Shown here: in pieces, positions 13,162 through 15,186 of the stretch
Position numbering within the stretch: the first letter of the stretch is position 1
Layout of the letters: each line of letters starts with the position of its first letter
DNA from: Burkholderiales bacterium
GTDB taxonomy: Bacteria > Pseudomonadota > Gammaproteobacteria > Burkholderiales > Thiobacillaceae
DNA length: 15,186 nucleotides
Assembly (NCBI GenBank): GCA_005793645.1
Contig: SXRG01000086.1
Coordinates: forward strand, 1-15,186
Direction of reading: 5' to 3'
The notes under the pieces: model-generated
Database searches by the model: none
Seen by the model: only the letters and a program-made list of their open reading frames with translations
What the model was told of the DNA's origin: nothing
Program-made: the position numbers and the translations under genes

Positions 13162-14606
13162 GCACGCTGACTGAACTTGCCACCCGCCTGAACGCGGGCG
13201 AGGCCTCCAGCGTCGAGCTATGTCAGGACTATCTGGCCCGCATTGCCACACACAATCCGACCCTCAACGCCTTCATCACCGTCGATGCCGACAAGACCCT
13301 GGCCGAGGCGCGCGCCGCCGATGCCCAACGCGCCGCTGGCCATGCCGGGCCGCTAACCGGCGTACCGATCGCGCACAAGGACATCTTCTGCACCGAAGGC
13401 TGGCGCACCACCTGCGGCTCGAAGATGCTGGCCAATTTCGTCTCACCCTATGACGCCCATGTGATCCACCAGTTCAAGGCGGCCGGCATGCCTAGCCTGG
13501 GCAAGCTCAACATGGACGAATTCGCCATGGGCTCCTCCAACGAGACCAGCTTCTTCGGCCCGGTAAAAAACCCCTGGGACACGGCCGCCGTACCGGGTGG
13601 CTCGTCCGGTGGTTCGGCCGCCGCTGTCGCCGCCGGGCTTTGCCCCGTCGCCACCGCCACGGACACCGGCGGCTCGATCCGCCAACCGGCGGCGCTCTGC
13701 GGCATCACCGGCATCAAACCCTCCTACGGCAGGGTCTCGCGCTACGGCATGATTGCCTTTGCCTCCAGTCTCGACCAAGGTGGCGTCATGGCCCGCTCGG
13801 CCGCTGACTGCGCCCTGGCCCTCTCGGTCATGACCGGACACGACCCGCGTGATTCCACCAGTCTGGAACGCCCGGCCGAGGATTACACGCGCGACCTGAA
13901 CCGGCCACTCGCTGGCCTGCGCATCGGCCTGCCCCAGGAGTTTTTTGCCGCCGGCATGGCCCCGGATGTCGCCGCCGCCGTTGAGGCCGCGCTGACCGAA
14001 TACCGTAAATTGGGCGCCACCACGGTCGAGGTCAGCCTGCCCAATTCCAGCCTGTCGGTCCCGGTTTACTATGTGCTAGCACCGGCCGAGGCCAGCTCCA
14101 ACCTATCCCGTTTTGACGGCGTGCGCTACGGCCACCGCACCGCCGAATACGCCGACCTCACCGAGATGTACGAAAAGACCCGCGCCGAAGGCTGTGGCGC
14201 CGAGGTAGAGCGCCGCAGCCTGATTGGCGCCTATGTACTCTCGCACGGCTACTACGACGCCTATTACATCCAGGCGCAAAAGATCCGCCGCCTGATCGCC
14301 AACGACTTCACCGAGGCCTTCAAGGTCTGCGATGTCATCATGGGCCCGACCACGCCCACCACCGCCTTCAATCTCGGCGAAAAGGCCGACGACCCGGTGC
14401 AGATGTACCTGTCCGACATCTACACCATCGCCGTCAACCTCGCCGGCCTGCCCGGGATGTCCGTGCCCTGCGGCCTTGGCCGCAACGGCCGCCCCATCGG
14501 TCTGCAGATCATCGGCGACTACTTCGCCGAGGCAAAGATGCTCAATTGCGCGCACCAGTACCAGTTGGCGACCGACTGGCACACCCGCGTTCCGGGAGGG
14601 TTTTGA
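13158..14606 (+). CDS. gatA: Glu-tRNA(Gln)/Asp-tRNA(Asn) amidotransferase subunit A
   Basis: GatA is the glutaminase subunit of GatCAB; it releases ammonia from glutamine and passes it to GatB. The 482-residue length is normal. The amidase-signature triad is present: K74 in GVPIAHKDIF, the cis-Ser in PGGSSGGSAA (149 or 150), and nucleophile S173 in TDTGGSIRQPA. Further family blocks are CGITGIKPSYGRVSRYG, TRAEGCGAEVERRSLIGAYVLSHGYYDAYY and the C-terminal GLPGMSVPCG. No frame damage is seen. The stop is TGA 14604-14606, and gatB starts 88 bp later. Confidence 0.97.
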   Translation: MSTLTELATRLNAGEASSVELCQDYLARIATHNPTLNAFITVDADKTLAEARAADAQRAAGHAGPLTGVPIAHKDIFCTEGWRTTCGSKMLANFVSPYDAHVIHQFKAAGMPSLGKLNMDEFAMGSSNETSFFGPVKNPWDTAAVPGGSSGGSAAAVAAGLCPVATATDTGGSIRQPAALCGITGIKPSYGRVSRYGMIAFASSLDQGGVMARSAADCALALSVMTGHDPRDSTSLERPAEDYTRDLNRPLAGLRIGLPQEFFAAGMAPDVAAAVEAALTEYRKLGATTVEVSLPNSSLSVPVYYVLAPAEASSNLSRFDGVRYGHRTAEYADLTEMYEKTRAEGCGAEVERRSLIGAYVLSHGYYDAYYIQAQKIRRLIANDFTEAFKVCDVIMGPTTPTTAFNLGEKADDPVQMYLSDIYTIAVNLAGLPGMSVPCGLGRNGRPIGLQIIGDYFAEAKMLNCAHQYQLATDWHTRVPGGF

Positions 14607-14692
14607 TGGGGTCATCTACCAGAACCGTAGCGAGCGGTTTGAGCGCCAGGATCCGCGCAGCCATTTATTCAGCGTTTCCTTGTTGGAGATGA
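14606..14692 (+). other. Possible 28-codon leader ORF between gatA and gatB
   Basis: An ATG overlaps the gatA stop (TGATG at 14604-14608) and opens a 28-residue frame beginning MGSSTRTVASG and ending CWR. Its TGA at 14690-14692 lies only two bases before the gatB ATG at 14695. The spacing suits translational coupling across the 88-bp gap, but there is no ribosome-binding site of its own in view and no recognisable protein family. It may be chance. The gap also holds a small AACCG/CGGTT inverted repeat (14623-14639). Confidence 0.2.
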
Positions 14693-14694
14693 CC

Positions 14695-15186
14695 ATGCAA
14701 TGGGAAGTCGTCATCGGGCTGGAGATCCACACCCAGCTCACCACCCAGTCGAAGATCTTTTCCGGCGCCAGCACCGCCTTCGGGGCCGCGCCCAACACCC
14801 AGGCCTCGGCGGTGGACATCGCCCTGCCCGGCGTATTGCCGGTGCTAAACCGGGGCGCGGTCGAGCGCGGCATCCAGTTCGGCCTGGCCGTTGGCGCCCA
14901 GATCAACAAAGCCCTGCCCGAACTGCCGCAGGCCAAACAGGCCCGCTATCAGGTCGATTTCGGGCTGTCGGCCTACGACGCCGCCGCCCTCACCACCAGC
15001 CGCGCGATGGCCGACTACTTCGAAGCCACCGTTGCCGCACGGCACCAGCCCGATGCCAAGCTGGCCGCCAACTGGATCATGGGCGAAGTATCCGCCGCCC
15101 TGAACAAGGCCGAACTCGACATCGCCGCCAGCCCTGTCACCGCCACCGCGCTCGCCAGCCTGCTCGGCCGCATCCAGGACGGCACC
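14695..15186 (+). CDS. gatB: Glu-tRNA(Gln)/Asp-tRNA(Asn) amidotransferase subunit B, internally deleted, 3' end outside window
   Basis: GatB binds the misacylated tRNA and phosphorylates and amidates its Glu or Asp. The 164 visible residues start normally (MQWEVVIGLEIHTQL, SKIFSGAS, APNTQAS, DIALPGVLPVLN) up to INK at 70-72. Bases 14911 onward then continue in frame as ALPELPQAKQARY, GLSAYDAAALT, ADYFEA, DAKLAANWIMGE, which normally begins near residue 290-300. The expected intervening blocks (ARKNYFYPDLPKGYQ, HLEEDAGK, RAGTPLLEIV, GSLRCD, EIKN, DYRYFPEPDL) are absent: about 220 residues, most of the catalytic cradle. The frame is open throughout. ATG 14695 is preferred over ATG 14689 because GGAG (14685-14688) sits six bases upstream. 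As shown, the product should be inactive, unless this is an assembly or sequence-collapse error. Confidence 0.85.
   Translation, partial: MQWEVVIGLEIHTQLTTQSKIFSGASTAFGAAPNTQASAVDIALPGVLPVLNRGAVERGIQFGLAVGAQINKALPELPQAKQARYQVDFGLSAYDAAALTTSRAMADYFEATVAARHQPDAKLAANWIMGEVSAALNKAELDIAASPVTATALASLLGRIQDGT

Noticed and set aside
14623..14639. AACCG/CGGTT inverted repeat between gatA and gatB as a terminator
   Set aside because: The stem is 5 bp with no T-tract, and a terminator between cooperating subunits would be unexpected.

Overview
This window looks like core chromosome from a gammaproteobacterium. The support is the dacA-ybeD-lipB neighbourhood, the gatCAB genes divergent from mreBCD-mrdAB, and E. 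coli-like versions of Rho, YbeD and LipB. Two adjacent secreted DUF302 proteins hint at a free-living, possibly sulfur- or chemolithotrophic, lineage. That is inference, and I cannot name a genus. There are no tRNA or rRNA genes, insertion sequences, phage genes or CRISPR arrays, and no gap between genes exceeds about 110 bp.

Layout. (1) Bases 1-1638, plus strand: the 3' end of rho, then queD, a probable terminator, and two overlapping genes for secreted DUF302 proteins. (2) Bases 1630-12767, minus strand: one tightly packed run of eleven genes in the order mreB, mreC, mreD, mrdA, mrdB(rodA), rlpA, dacA, ybeD, a 6-phosphofructokinase, a Cache/PDC sensor protein and lipB. Many junctions are 4-bp overlaps or gaps under 35 bp. 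The lipB 3' end overlaps the last DUF302 gene tail to tail by 9 bp. (3) Bases 12768-12873: a short divergent promoter region. (4) Bases 12874-15186, plus strand: gatC, gatA and the start of gatB, which runs off the window.

How the genes work together. mreBCD, PBP2 and RodA form the elongasome that builds the lateral wall. RlpA and the DacA carboxypeptidase trim peptidoglycan at the septum and side wall. YbeD and LipB are the usual companions of DacA. A phosphofructokinase and a soluble sensor-like protein sit between ybeD and lipB, an unusual insertion that could place a glycolytic step under the same transcript as wall growth. GatCAB makes Gln-tRNA(Gln) and/or Asn-tRNA(Asn) by transamidation.

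The most striking anomaly is in gatB. After about 72 normal N-terminal residues the reading frame jumps, still in frame, to sequence that normally lies near residue 290-300, so about 220 residues of the catalytic core are absent. Other points worth checking are: QueD with Arg in place of a zinc-binding His; RlpA with two SPOR domains and a small pentapeptide repeat; a phosphofructokinase with a mixed ATP/PPi signature; and a DUF302 pair in which only one member keeps the cysteines. I see no clearly new multi-gene system here.
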